The translations under genes and the position numbers were made by a program. A stretch of 26,810 bases of DNA, taken from assembly GCA_031549625.1 (NCBI GenBank), contig JAVBPK010000043.1, forward strand, positions 1-26,810, in the 5' to 3' direction. Below the pieces are notes generated by a model, which was not told the DNA's origin, searched no databases, and saw only the letters and a program-made list of their open reading frames with translations. The DNA comes from JAISXK01 sp031549625 (GTDB lineage: Bacteria > Bacillota > Clostridia > Christensenellales > CAG-138). Positions 1 through 7,386 of the stretch are shown piece after piece (positions within the stretch are counted from its first letter, which is position 1; the number at the start of each line of letters is the position of its first letter).

Positions 1-2
1 GC

Positions 3-1733
3 GCGCCGGCGCCCGCCCCCGAGCCGGCACCGGCCCCATCTGCCGCGGTGCCTGCCGCTCCATCGCCCGAGCCCGCACCGGCGCAAGACGCGGCGCTCTA
101 TACGGCAGGAACCTACACGTCCACGCAAACCGGCCACAATGGCGCGGTCACAGTGGAAGTCACGTTCACGGATAGCGCCATCACCGCTGTCAACGCGAAG
201 GATCACGCCGAAACCGAGCGCATCGGCGATGCGGCCATCAACGCGGTTGCCACCACCGTGGTAGAGCATCAGACAATGGACGTCGATATCGTCAGCGGCG
301 CCACGGTCACCTTCTACGCCGTGCTGAACGGCGTGAAGGACTGCATCGCGCAGGCCGGCGGCGACGAAACCAAGCTGGCGGCATACGAAGTGGCCAAACA
401 GGCCGATGAAACGCTCGAAGCGCCCATCGTGGTGATTGGCGCTGGCGCGGCTGGCCTGAGCGCGGCGGTTGAGGCCGCCAAACAGGGCGTCGACGTCATC
501 GTAGTCGAAAAGCTGGGCATACTCGGTGGCTCCACCAGCCACGCTTCGGGCGTGGTACTGACCACCTCCGACGAAGAAAAGGCATTTACCGCAAAAGATC
601 ATTATGACCTGGTCATGTTCAAATCCACCGATAAGGCGGATACGGCCCTCGTCCAGCGCGTTGCGGACGACGCCGCGAACAACGTGGAATGGCTGCGCGC
701 GATGGGCGTGCCGCTGAATCTGGCGCGCGCCACCTACCTGGAATGGAACGTCGCCACCGTGTCTCCGGATGCCAAGGGCGGCGTCGTTCGCCCCAACGGC
801 ATGAAGATCATCAACGGCCTCGAAAGCGAAGCCAATAAAACCGGCAAAGTAAGGGTTGAGCTCAACACGCGCGCCACGTCGATCATCCAGCAGGACGGCG
901 TGATCAAAGGCGTTGAGTGCGAGCGCAAAGATGGCTCTAAGCTCGTCGTCAATGCCCAGGCCGTAATCATCGCTTCCGGCGGGTACGACAACGGTGAGCG
1001 CATGCTGGAGTACGAGCCCAATGCAAAGAGCATGCGGCACGTGTCGGCGGTGGGCAACGTGGGCGATGGAATCGATATGGCCGAGAAGCTCGGCGCAGCC
1101 ACGCAGTTTAACGGCGGGCGTGCGGCGATGGGCAACGCCATGGGCATGAACAAGTACGGTCTGCCGGCCAACTACATGATGATCAACGGCCATGGCAAGC
1201 GCCTCGTCGACGAGTCGGCGCACTACATGTTTGAGTACAATGCGATTATGGACGGCGACTCGCCCGACATCTACCGCCTGTACGATTCCAACAACGAGGA
1301 CCTGACCAAGCTCGAAGAAAACGTCGCCAAGGGCATCGTGTTCAAGGCCGATACGCTCGATGAGCTTGCCAAGCTGATCAAGGTAGATCCGGCGGCGCTC
1401 AAAGAGACTGCCGATCGCTACAATTCCATGACCGGCAAGCAAGACGAGGATTTTGGCAAGGCCGCGGAAAAGATGCTGGGCCTTGCGAAGGCTCCGTTTT
1501 ACGCCATTAAGGTCATTCCTGAGATACTGCTGTCAGTCGGCGGCATCGTGATCAACGAAAACGCGCAGGTGCTCGACAAGAGCGGCAACGCGATCCCCAT
1601 GCTGTACGCCGCGGGCGAAACCGCCAACCCGACCTACTTCTTCCGCGAGTACGCGTACTCCGGCGCTGCCATCCTGCATGCCGTAGCGACCGGCCGCTAT
1701 GCCGCGCAGGACGCGGTGTCCAAACTCAAATAA
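3..1733 (+). CDS. FMN/FAD-dependent fumarate-reductase-like flavoprotein, secreted, 5' partial
   Basis: The frame is open to the left edge, so the gene is 5'-truncated. The GTG at 48 lies inside a Pro/Ala-rich linker (alternating Ala-Pro codons from base 3), like the linker after the lipobox of the lipoprotein at 12774, so the true start and probably a lipoprotein signal are outside the window. Numbering from the GTG, residues 15-105 form an FMN-binding domain with the ApbE flavinylation motif DIVSGAT (acceptor Thr about 86). Residues 125-555 form a FAD-binding reductase domain with dinucleotide motif VIGAGAAGLSAA and the usual C-terminal YAAGE motif. Family members reduce fumarate, urocanate or other alpha,beta-unsaturated acids on the outer cell face. 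The usual HxxxGG is LLSVGG here, and the usual ANRLGG-type segment reads FFREYAYSGAA. Fumarate is therefore doubtful as substrate. A hairpin terminator follows. Confidence 0.9.
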   Translation, partial: APAPAPEPAPAPSAAVPAAPSPEPAPAQDAALYTAGTYTSTQTGHNGAVTVEVTFTDSAITAVNAKDHAETERIGDAAINAVATTVVEHQTMDVDIVSGATVTFYAVLNGVKDCIAQAGGDETKLAAYEVAKQADETLEAPIVVIGAGAAGLSAAVEAAKQGVDVIVVEKLGILGGSTSHASGVVLTTSDEEKAFTAKDHYDLVMFKSTDKADTALVQRVADDAANNVEWLRAMGVPLNLARATYLEWNVATVSPDAKGGVVRPNGMKIINGLESEANKTGKVRVELNTRATSIIQQDGVIKGVECERKDGSKLVVNAQAVIIASGGYDNGERMLEYEPNAKSMRHVSAVGNVGDGIDMAEKLGAATQFNGGRAAMGNAMGMNKYGLPANYMMINGHGKRLVDESAHYMFEYNAIMDGDSPDIYRLYDSNNEDLTKLEENVAKGIVFKADTLDELAKLIKVDPAALKETADRYNSMTGKQDEDFGKAAEKMLGLAKAPFYAIKVIPEILLSVGGIVINENAQVLDKSGNAIPMLYAAGETANPTYFFREYAYSGAAILHAVATGRYAAQDAVSKLK

Positions 1734-1751
1734 TCCTTGGTTTCTCACGTT

Positions 1752-1777
1752 AAAGGGAGGGGTTGCCCCTCCCTTTT
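1752..1777 (+). terminator. Rho-independent terminator after the reductase gene
   Basis: A perfect 11-bp stem (1752-1762 with 1766-1776) with a TTG loop ends in a short T run, 18 bp after the stop codon. It separates the reductase transcript from the downstream regulator. The T tract is short, so termination may be partial. Confidence 0.8.
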
Positions 1778-1880
1778 GCCATACCCCCATATCGAAAAGC
1801 GGCATCATGTCAGGGCTTGCCTTCCGTATTTAAATCCCGGAACCAGGGGCGTTTTGCTATTAGCCATGGGCAGGTCGGTC

Positions 1881-1889
1881 TGTTATAAT
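1881..1889 (+). promoter_or_regulatory. Extended -10 promoter for the membrane regulator
   Basis: TGTTATAAT is a full extended -10 element (TGn plus TATAAT at 1884-1889). A poor -35 (TTAGCC, 1860-1865) sits 18 bp upstream, which is acceptable for extended -10 promoters. Predicted transcription start is near 1896, just ahead of the GGAGGG at 1906. Confidence 0.65.
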
Positions 1890-1905
1890 AAAAGAAAACT
1901 TTTAT

Positions 1906-1911
1906 GGAGGG
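1906..1911 (+). promoter_or_regulatory. Ribosome binding site deciding the start at 1923
   Basis: GGAGGG ends 11 nt before the ATG at 1923. The in-frame extension upstream (from 1737) would run through the terminator hairpin and the promoter, so 1923 is the better start. Confidence 0.7.
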
Positions 1912-1922
1912 CAAGTTACTCC

Positions 1923-3071
1923 ATGAAGCGGCAAACAAATCGTAAATTCTACATCGCACTGCCTATATGCGTCCTGCTTTGCTTCTTGCTCTGGCTGCTC
2001 GAAATGCCGCCGGAGGCCGGGTGGAGGGTTGACATGCCGGATATATTCACCTGGGGCTTGGCAGAAACCGTATTGCAAATGGCGTCGGGCGCTTTCCTTT
2101 GCTTTTTCGCGGTTCATGAGCGCTTGCGCCGGAGCTTTATCGAATTGATGATTGTTTCGGTTCTCGCCACTGTCGCAATTTTTACCGTTACCGATACGCT
2201 GCTTCATTTTTACCTGCTGGGGCCGTTTCCATATTTGCTGGCAGCGCTGCTGTACTTCTGGCATGTAGCCGATGTGTCTAAGATCAAGCTGGCCTTTATC
2301 CTCACGGTGGCGGCCGGTTATCTGCTGATGTTTGGCGGCGTGCTTTCCATATTCGATCAGCCGGGTAAAAACGACGTCGAATGGATCGTGACCTGGCAGA
2401 GCGTAGGTATCAGCGTGCTGATGAACGCGCTCATCCTGCCGCCCGCGGCGTGGATGATGCGCAAAAAGCTTTGGCCTGCTATGCGGGATATGGGAACGGT
2501 CGAGTTTCGTTTCCTGCTGCCTGCGGCGGTTATCTTTCTTGTGTTTGAGCTGTTCTTTTCTCAGGCTTTTTCCTTCATAACCTTCAAGTATGATTGGATT
2601 CGAGTAGCGCTCGCGGTCGTACTGGGAGCAACAACTTTCACTATGATGATTTTGATGATTACGGTGCTGAAAAAATCTTCCGATCACGCGGCGGCCAGAG
2701 AGAGGGAGCTTGCGCTGCTGGAGGAAAACGCCCGCAAGCAATCGCTGCTGGAACGCGCGGGGCAAAAACCGGGGCAGGTAATCACAAAGGGCGCCTTGTC
2801 GCTCGATACCATATCAAGTCAGGCATTTTTAAACGGTGAGGACATGCTGCTCTCGCCCAAGGAGTTTTCGCTGTTTGCCGTGTTCTTTCAGCACGAGAAC
2901 GAGGTGTTGACGCGCGAGTTCTTGTACCAGGCCGCGTGGAGCCAGCCCATGACGGATGACGCCAACGCGTTGAAAAAAACCGTGTCGCGCCTGCGCGGGA
3001 AACTGGCGGGCAGCGGGTTTACCATCGCTCCCAAGCGCGGAGAGGGTTATTCATTCACAAAAAAAACATAA
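1923..3071 (+). CDS. Membrane-embedded transcriptional regulator with C-terminal OmpR-type winged helix
   Basis: A 382-residue protein. About eight hydrophobic segments fill residues 9-249 (approximately 9-26, 43-64, 71-94, 96-116, 121-144, 158-179, 195-221, 225-249). A charged, probably coiled-coil linker follows (250-280, rich in Glu/Arg/Leu). Residues 285-382 form an OmpR/PhoB-type winged helix: LLSPKEFSLFAVF for the first helices, then LKKTVSRLRGKL as recognition helix and the terminal GEGYSF wing. It has no receiver or kinase domain, so it is a one-component membrane sensor. ToxR/CadC-type sensors have the same DNA-binding fold at the N-terminus; here the order is reversed and the linker resembles the signalling helix of a histidine kinase. 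It lies next to the secreted reductase, whose substrate it may sense (inference). Weak hairpin terminator after the stop. Confidence 0.85.
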   Translation: MKRQTNRKFYIALPICVLLCFLLWLLEMPPEAGWRVDMPDIFTWGLAETVLQMASGAFLCFFAVHERLRRSFIELMIVSVLATVAIFTVTDTLLHFYLLGPFPYLLAALLYFWHVADVSKIKLAFILTVAAGYLLMFGGVLSIFDQPGKNDVEWIVTWQSVGISVLMNALILPPAAWMMRKKLWPAMRDMGTVEFRFLLPAAVIFLVFELFFSQAFSFITFKYDWIRVALAVVLGATTFTMMILMITVLKKSSDHAAARERELALLEENARKQSLLERAGQKPGQVITKGALSLDTISSQAFLNGEDMLLSPKEFSLFAVFFQHENEVLTREFLYQAAWSQPMTDDANALKKTVSRLRGKLAGSGFTIAPKRGEGYSFTKKT

Positions 3072-3083
3072 AAATATGCCCGC

Positions 3084-3117
3084 GAAGGTGACAATTTGGG
3101 AACCTTTCTTCTTTTTT
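3084..3117 (+). terminator. Possible weak terminator after the membrane regulator
   Basis: AAGGT (3085-3089) can pair with ACCTT (3102-3106), extended by one G-U pair. The 12-nt loop is long, and a pyrimidine run ending in six T follows. The short stem makes this marginal. Confidence 0.3.
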
Positions 3118-3138
3118 GTGGTTTTGGCGTCCCTCAAA

Positions 3139-3147
3139 TGATAAAAT
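3139..3147 (+). promoter_or_regulatory. Possible extended -10 promoter of the first surface-protein gene
   Basis: TGATAAAAT fits an extended -10 (TGn plus TAAAAT), about 97 bp before the start at 3244. No convincing -35 is visible at 16-18 bp. The 172-bp gap otherwise holds a small hairpin CATCG/CGATG (3212-3228) just before the Shine-Dalgarno GGGAGG (3228-3233). Confidence 0.35.
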
Positions 3148-3243
3148 GAAAGCGCAATCGAAGGAAGTCTGTCAAGATTTCCGTTTTTTTATTTATGGCA
3201 GTGAGGGTCTGCATCGCAAAAGACGATGGGAGGTAGCTATAGT

Positions 3244-4661
3244 ATGAAAGGAAACCTGAAAAGGACACTGTCCGCCGTGCTCACACTCGTACTGGCGCTG
3301 GGCGCGCTGCCCTGCCGCAAACCGCGCTGGCGGCCGACATAACCATTGACCTTGCCAACCCCACGCCGGGCCCAACCGACGGATGGATGATGGATGGAGC
3401 CGACACCATCTGGATTCAAGACCCGGCCAACAGCTACGAGATTACGGGCACGACCACGATCTACCGCGTGTATGTGGGCGGCAAGCCGGGCAGCGAAATC
3501 GGCACATTCAACATCACGCTGGATAACGCGCACATCTCGGGCGTCTCTACCGGCTCGCCGATACAAATACACGACGACTGCACGGTCAACCTGACCATTA
3601 CCAACGATAATACGATGCAGGCCGTCGGCAAACATGCCGGAATCGGCGCCGGGGAAACGACGACGCTGGTCATATCCGGCACGGGCAAGCTATCGGCTGC
3701 TTGCGAATACTCTGTGTCCGTTATTGGAGGCACGGGCATCGGCGGCAGTAGCGATCCTCAGGGCGGGTACGGTATAAACGGGGGTGCTATCACCATCAAC
3801 AGCGGCACAATCATCGCTTCAGGCGGCCGATTCGGCGCGGGCATCGGCGGCGGTTATAATGCCTCTGCCGGCACCGTCACCATAAACGGCGGCACCGTCA
3901 CCGCAACTGGTTATGCAGGCAGCGCGGGCCTTGGCGGCTTCAACAGCAACTCATACAAAGGCGGCACCATTGCCATAAACGGCGGCACCGTCACCGCCAC
4001 CGCTGGTATAGGCAGCCCGGGCATCGGCTATGTAGACAGCCTCAACATTACCGGCGGCACCGTTACCGCCATAGGCGATAATGCATCGGCACTTGTAAGC
4101 GACAGCATACAGCTCCCCGCTGCTTACCTGTGGTGGCACAACACGACTGCAATCGATCCCGGCGGGGAGGGGAATGCTTTCCCCGGCACCGCGTTTATCG
4201 ATGATTATACATATCAGTTTGTGAAGTTCGTGGCGGTCACGCCTCCCTCCGACGACTACGACCCGCCCGCGCCTACGCTCACTCCGCAATCATCCACCTA
4301 TCCCGGCTTCGGCGGGTTCGCGTTCACCAGCAACGGCAGCTTCAGCCGGTTCTCCTCCTTCAGCGCCAACGGCGCAACGCTGACGAAGGGCGTGGACTAC
4401 GCCGTGGAGCGCATGAGCGGCGGCACGCGCATTACCATGACGGAAGCGGCCATGCGCGCGCTTTCCGGGCAGGTGAACTTCCTGGCCGTGTTTACGGAAG
4501 GCGCGGCGGGCTGCAAGGTGCTTGTAAATGGGATAGCGACCCCGCCCAATCAGGTGGTCGATCCGCCCAAGACGGGGGACGCGTCCGGCGGATATTTCTT
4601 CCTTGGCATATCCGCGGTGATAGTGGCGCTGGTGGTAAGCAGGAGGAAGAAACGAAGTTAA
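3244..4661 (+). CDS. Wall-anchored beta-helix surface protein, signal peptide frameshifted
   Basis: The ATG at 3244 (GGGAGG 10 nt upstream) opens a typical signal peptide (KGNLKRTLSAVLTLVLALGAL), but this frame stops at 3343. The continuation, LPQTALAADITIDL with an ALA-A cleavage site, is in the frame that then runs to 4661. One base appears to be missing near 3310-3312 (CCC where CCCC would restore the frame). The body has imperfect repeats of about 31 residues with the core INGGTVTATG and GAGIGGG turns, typical of right-handed parallel beta-helix surface proteins. Then comes an immunoglobulin-like module (around ANGATLTKGVDYAVE) and the sorting signal PPKTGD, a hydrophobic stretch and RRKKRS. 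(S/P)PxTG motifs are used by clostridial class B sortases. The C-terminal cassette is shared with the gene at 23577. It could be a pseudogene, a phase variant or a sequence error. Confidence 0.75.
3846..4080 (+). repeat. Imperfect tandem repeats coding for beta-helix rungs
   Basis: The stretch CATAAACGGCGGCACCGTCA recurs with a 93-bp period (first copy from 3881, second from 3974), and a diverged third copy is near 4045. These encode the INGGTVTA rungs. Such repeats can expand or contract by slippage or recombination. Confidence 0.7.
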
Positions 4662-4670
4662 GAATACAGA
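4278..4670 (+). repeat. Long direct repeat, copy A (surface-protein anchor cassette)
   Basis: This segment encodes the Ig-like module, PPKTG signal and stop codon, and runs about 9 bp past the stop. It aligns without a gap to 25332-25724. By hand about 39 of 384 coding bases differ (about 90% identity). The two copies are in the same orientation, 21,054 bp apart. Confidence 0.9.
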
Positions 4671-4733
4671 ATGAAGAATGCAGAATGATAAGTGCGGATT
4701 ATATGCTCCAATTCTACATTCTGCATTCTTAAT
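4661..4733. repeat. Small inverted-repeat element, copy A (MITE- or REP-like)
   Basis: A perfect 14-bp inverted repeat, AAGAATGCAGAATG (4674-4687) with its complement at 4717-4730, encloses a 29-nt centre. The centre and inner arm are almost identical to the element at 25741-25822. It sits between two converging genes, so the transcript hairpin may also terminate transcription from either side. No coding potential. Confidence 0.65.
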
Positions 4734-4814
4734 TATCACAGGCAGCTGAGGTTGGAGTGCTGGCTACAGCATTTCAATCTCTTTGTTTTTTGTGCCGGGG
4801 CATTGTCGCGGGGC

Positions 4815-7019
4815 TCAGTTCCCTGTTATGAGCTCCCGGAGCCTTTCCTTGGCCTCGGTCAAAAGCTCAAACGAATCGGCGTCTGTATACAACGCGCCCT
4901 CTATGGCGCGGGCCAGTATGTCATCCACCGCCTCATTATCCACAAGCCGCCTGCGGTGGTTGTATACCATTTCGCGGTTGCCTCCCTTTGTAAAAGCATC
5001 GTTCATCAGGTTCAGCCAAGTATATTGGCTGCGCAGATCGGCATTTTGGTGAACGGCCAGCGTGGGAATGCAGCCATTCATGCGCATATTCGCGATGGAA
5101 ACCTGATCGAGCAGCAGCCATTCAAGATAGTGGCAGCTTTGACTTACCCGCCTCGAGTGGCGGTTAACCCCCAGCGCCCAGCCGCCCAGCACACAGCGCC
5201 CCTGCGGCATGGGCGCGATGGAGATGAATTTGCTGTAATCCGGATTGCGGTGGCGCTCCGGATGAAAATGCGAGGTAAAGCCGCTTACGATGGGGATTTC
5301 CCCCGAAAGCAGAAGACCGAAAAACTCATCGTCCAGATTTCTGTCGCCTTGGTTACCCGCCGCGTAGCGATGGGTTTCGCGCAGATTGTTCAGCGCGCGC
5401 ACATTGCCGTCCTGATCCAGTGCCACGCGCCCGTTTTCATCCAGTAGCGCACCGTGAAAGGACCATTGGCGTGGCAAAAATTCGTGTACCAGTGACGACG
5501 GGCTGTGCAACGCCATGCTGGTGCCCGTTTCAAAGGGAGACTGCGGGTTTTGGCCGCGTGTGAAAAACTGGCATACGGTGTTGTATTCCGTCCAGCTTCG
5601 CGGCACATTGAGTTCAAAGCCGTATCGCTTTTGAAAGGCGGCGCGGATATCCGGGTCGGTAAAGCAGTCCGTACGGTAGTAGATGGCTTGTATGCCGGAT
5701 ACCAGCGGGATCACGTTGTTGCGCGTTACAAGGCGGAAAAACGCGTCGCCGATCCGCGGCATATATTTTTTGCGCAGTTCAGGTACTTCGCGTTCAAGAT
5801 CATACAGGTATCCGCTGCCGTCCACATGCGCGAGCCACGGCATATCGATCATGACGATGTCGTAATCCATTGTGGCATTGGCCGTCTGCGCGAGCAGTGT
5901 CTCTTTCAGCTCGCGGTACGGCCGCTTGTCAAACGAAATGTTCAGCCCGAAATGCCGCCGGGCGCTGTGGGACAGCCGCTCAAGCACGTCGGTCGTGTCG
6001 CAGTCGAGCATCAGCAGGCGCAGCTCGCCCCCCGTTTGGCTGCGGTGCGTGGGCTCGCCGGGGTGAAACACCTTGGATGGCACCCGCACTGTTTGATGCG
6101 TAGCCTGATATTTCAGGTCGATGAGCGCACTGAGCTGCTCCGCCGCCTGTATACCCGCAAACATTGAGTTGCGGTGGATGGGATGTATGTGGCGATAGGG
6201 GTTGGTCAGGCACCATTCATCGTATCCGAGCGCGTAAATTTCAAGATCAATCCGCAGCAGATCGGCGGCATCGCACGCTGCCTGCGCAAAGCTCATGCTG
6301 GTGCACAGCAGGCATTTGACGGTGCCGAGGCGCTGTTCAAGCGCTGCGTACAGGGGCAGCATGGCGGTGTTGCGGTTGCTGGGCAGGCGCAAGATATCCG
6401 CCTCATGGCTAAAAACCGCGCGGAATGCCTGCTCGCATTCATCGTCGCAGGAAAATGCGTCCTCCACCCGTATCAGGGCGACTTCCGCCGGACTATACCG
6501 GCTCCGCAGCTCGCGCGCGGTCTCCTGTACGAGCGTCGCGTTGTCAAAGAGAACCTTGCTGCAATCGATGCCCTTCACATCCCGCTCCACAAATACCAAG
6601 GGGACGCCTTTTTCCTGCACATCGCGGTACTTTTGCGGATTGGAGGAGTCGGCGGGCGCCACGATGATGCCGCACATCCCCATATTGGAAAGTTGGTGCA
6701 ATTGCTCCGTTTCCAGCGCCACATTGTTGTCGGTAAGCTTGAGAACGGTATGAAATGCTTTCGCGTCGAGCGTTTTCAATATGCCTTCGTATATATCGCA
6801 ATAGGGCTGCGCTAGGCTGGGTAACAGTACCCCGGCGGTGCGCATTCTGTTGGAGCGCATGTTTTGCGCCGCGAAGTTGGGCCGGTACTTGAGCTCTTCT
6901 ACGGTCTTCATCACCCGGTCATAGGTGTCCCCGTGTGAGGCGCCCTTGCCGTTGATGATGTTGGATACGGTGGAAATGGAGACGCCGGCCCTTTTGGCGA
7001 CATCCTTGATCGTAGCCAT
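4815..7019 (-). CDS. LacI-family regulator fused to an extracellular-type solute-binding domain
   Basis: A 734-residue protein, about twice the usual LacI length (about 330). Residues 1-50 are a LacI helix-turn-helix (ATIKDVAKRAGVSISTVSNI) with hinge segment YRPNFAAQNM. Residues 60-325 are the usual type I periplasmic-binding-like sensor (for example GIIVAPADSSNP, VPLVFVERD). Residues 332-730 resemble an ABC sugar-binding protein of the SBP_bac_1 type (YDIVMIDMPWLAHVDGSGYLYDL region, IQAIYYRTDCF, and a run of Trp and Asn-rich loops). There is no signal peptide, so the domain should be cytoplasmic and act as a second ligand sensor. The ATG at 7017-7019 has a good GGAGG site. The gene diverges from the importer/dehydrogenase operon, and repeated AAACGTTT sites lie between. 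Single-gene fusion with no frame break seen. Confidence 0.9.
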   Translation of the reverse strand: MATIKDVAKRAGVSISTVSNIINGKGASHGDTYDRVMKTVEELKYRPNFAAQNMRSNRMRTAGVLLPSLAQPYCDIYEGILKTLDAKAFHTVLKLTDNNVALETEQLHQLSNMGMCGIIVAPADSSNPQKYRDVQEKGVPLVFVERDVKGIDCSKVLFDNATLVQETARELRSRYSPAEVALIRVEDAFSCDDECEQAFRAVFSHEADILRLPSNRNTAMLPLYAALEQRLGTVKCLLCTSMSFAQAACDAADLLRIDLEIYALGYDEWCLTNPYRHIHPIHRNSMFAGIQAAEQLSALIDLKYQATHQTVRVPSKVFHPGEPTHRSQTGGELRLLMLDCDTTDVLERLSHSARRHFGLNISFDKRPYRELKETLLAQTANATMDYDIVMIDMPWLAHVDGSGYLYDLEREVPELRKKYMPRIGDAFFRLVTRNNVIPLVSGIQAIYYRTDCFTDPDIRAAFQKRYGFELNVPRSWTEYNTVCQFFTRGQNPQSPFETGTSMALHSPSSLVHEFLPRQWSFHGALLDENGRVALDQDGNVRALNNLRETHRYAAGNQGDRNLDDEFFGLLLSGEIPIVSGFTSHFHPERHRNPDYSKFISIAPMPQGRCVLGGWALGVNRHSRRVSQSCHYLEWLLLDQVSIANMRMNGCIPTLAVHQNADLRSQYTWLNLMNDAFTKGGNREMVYNHRRRLVDNEAVDDILARAIEGALYTDADSFELLTEAKERLRELITGN

Positions 7020-7082
7020 GATTTCCTCCTGCCGGTTCGCCCGTGGCTCTCATCGGCGCGCATGCTCCGCCACCAGTTAAGC

Positions 7083-7093
7083 GAAACGTTTTA
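7083..7093. promoter_or_regulatory. Operator site 1 for the LacI-type regulator (predicted)
   Basis: GAAACGTTTTA with an 8-bp palindromic core, typical of LacI-family operators with a central CG. It lies just downstream of the leftward -10 (7103-7108), about position +9 of the regulator's own transcript, where binding would repress its own synthesis. Confidence 0.65.
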
Positions 7094-7102
7094 ATGATTT
7101 TT

Positions 7103-7108
7103 ATTATA
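7103..7108 (-). promoter_or_regulatory. -10 element of the LacI-fusion gene promoter
   Basis: The minus strand reads TATAAT here. A proper -35 at 17 bp is not evident (the minus strand reads about TCGCCA there), so the promoter may be weak. The predicted start, near 7097, falls next to operator site 1. Confidence 0.5.
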
Positions 7109-7226
7109 CTATCAAATACCGATTTTGGCGAGAAGGGGGAGCAAGTGGAAATTTGGCAAAACAGATGTAAATATCTAGGATTTGTAGATTTATTGTTAAA
7201 ATATAAATTATATTAAATATTTTACA

Positions 7227-7237
7227 GAAACGTTTTA
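7227..7237. promoter_or_regulatory. Operator site 2 for the LacI-type regulator (predicted)
   Basis: An exact second copy of GAAACGTTTTA, 144 bp from site 1, 11 bp upstream of the rightward -35. It is centred near -54 of the operon promoter. With site 1 it could form a repression loop, or act as an activator site. It does not match the CcpA cre consensus in its outer positions. Confidence 0.6.
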
Positions 7238-7248
7238 TATAAAATTAT

Positions 7249-7278
7249 TTGACGCTTGCGCGTGTATCTGCCTATAAT
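7249..7278 (+). promoter_or_regulatory. Promoter of the dehydrogenase / sugar ABC operon
   Basis: TTGACG (7249-7254), 18-bp spacer, TATAAT (7273-7278). Eleven of twelve bases match the vegetative consensus. Predicted start near 7285, about 100 nt ahead of the first gene, with AT-rich DNA upstream. Confidence 0.85.
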
Positions 7279-7386
7279 TGACCACAAGCCAATCTATATA
7301 TCGTATATTTCCGTTTGCGTATTAAAAAAGTGGTTCAGATTGCAGCACTCAACCCAAACAGCATAATAACCGAAGGAGTGAAGGGT

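Larger units (their letters stand above)
7020..7386. promoter_or_regulatory. Divergent control region between the LacI fusion and the catabolic operon
   Basis: 367 bp without a gene. It holds the Shine-Dalgarno and -10 of the leftward regulator, two identical 11-mers with palindromic core AAACGTTT, a very AT-rich stretch (7160-7250) that may act as an UP element, and a near-consensus rightward promoter at 7249-7278. The untranslated leader of the operon (about 7285-7386) shows no obvious riboswitch. Confidence 0.8.

Noticed and set aside
1902..2765. Open frame of 287 codons on the minus strand
   Set aside because: Rich in Gln, Arg and His, antisense to the membrane regulator, with no start signal.
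3181..3243. Riboswitch (for example cyclic-di-GMP) before the first surface gene
   Set aside because: The small hairpin and GCAAA-like bases are suggestive, but the conserved GEMM core and receptor helix are not found.
3310..3316. Programmed ribosomal frameshift in the surface gene
   Set aside because: No slippery heptamer or downstream pseudoknot is visible; a single-base loss or read error is simpler.
3846..4080. CRISPR-like repeats
   Set aside because: The repeats are in frame, diverged and code for beta-helix rungs; there are no unique spacers of constant length and no cas genes.
7083..7237. CcpA catabolite-repression (cre) sites
   Set aside because: The central AAACGTTT fits, but the outer TG..CA positions of the cre consensus are not matched at either copy; a dedicated LacI operator explains them better.
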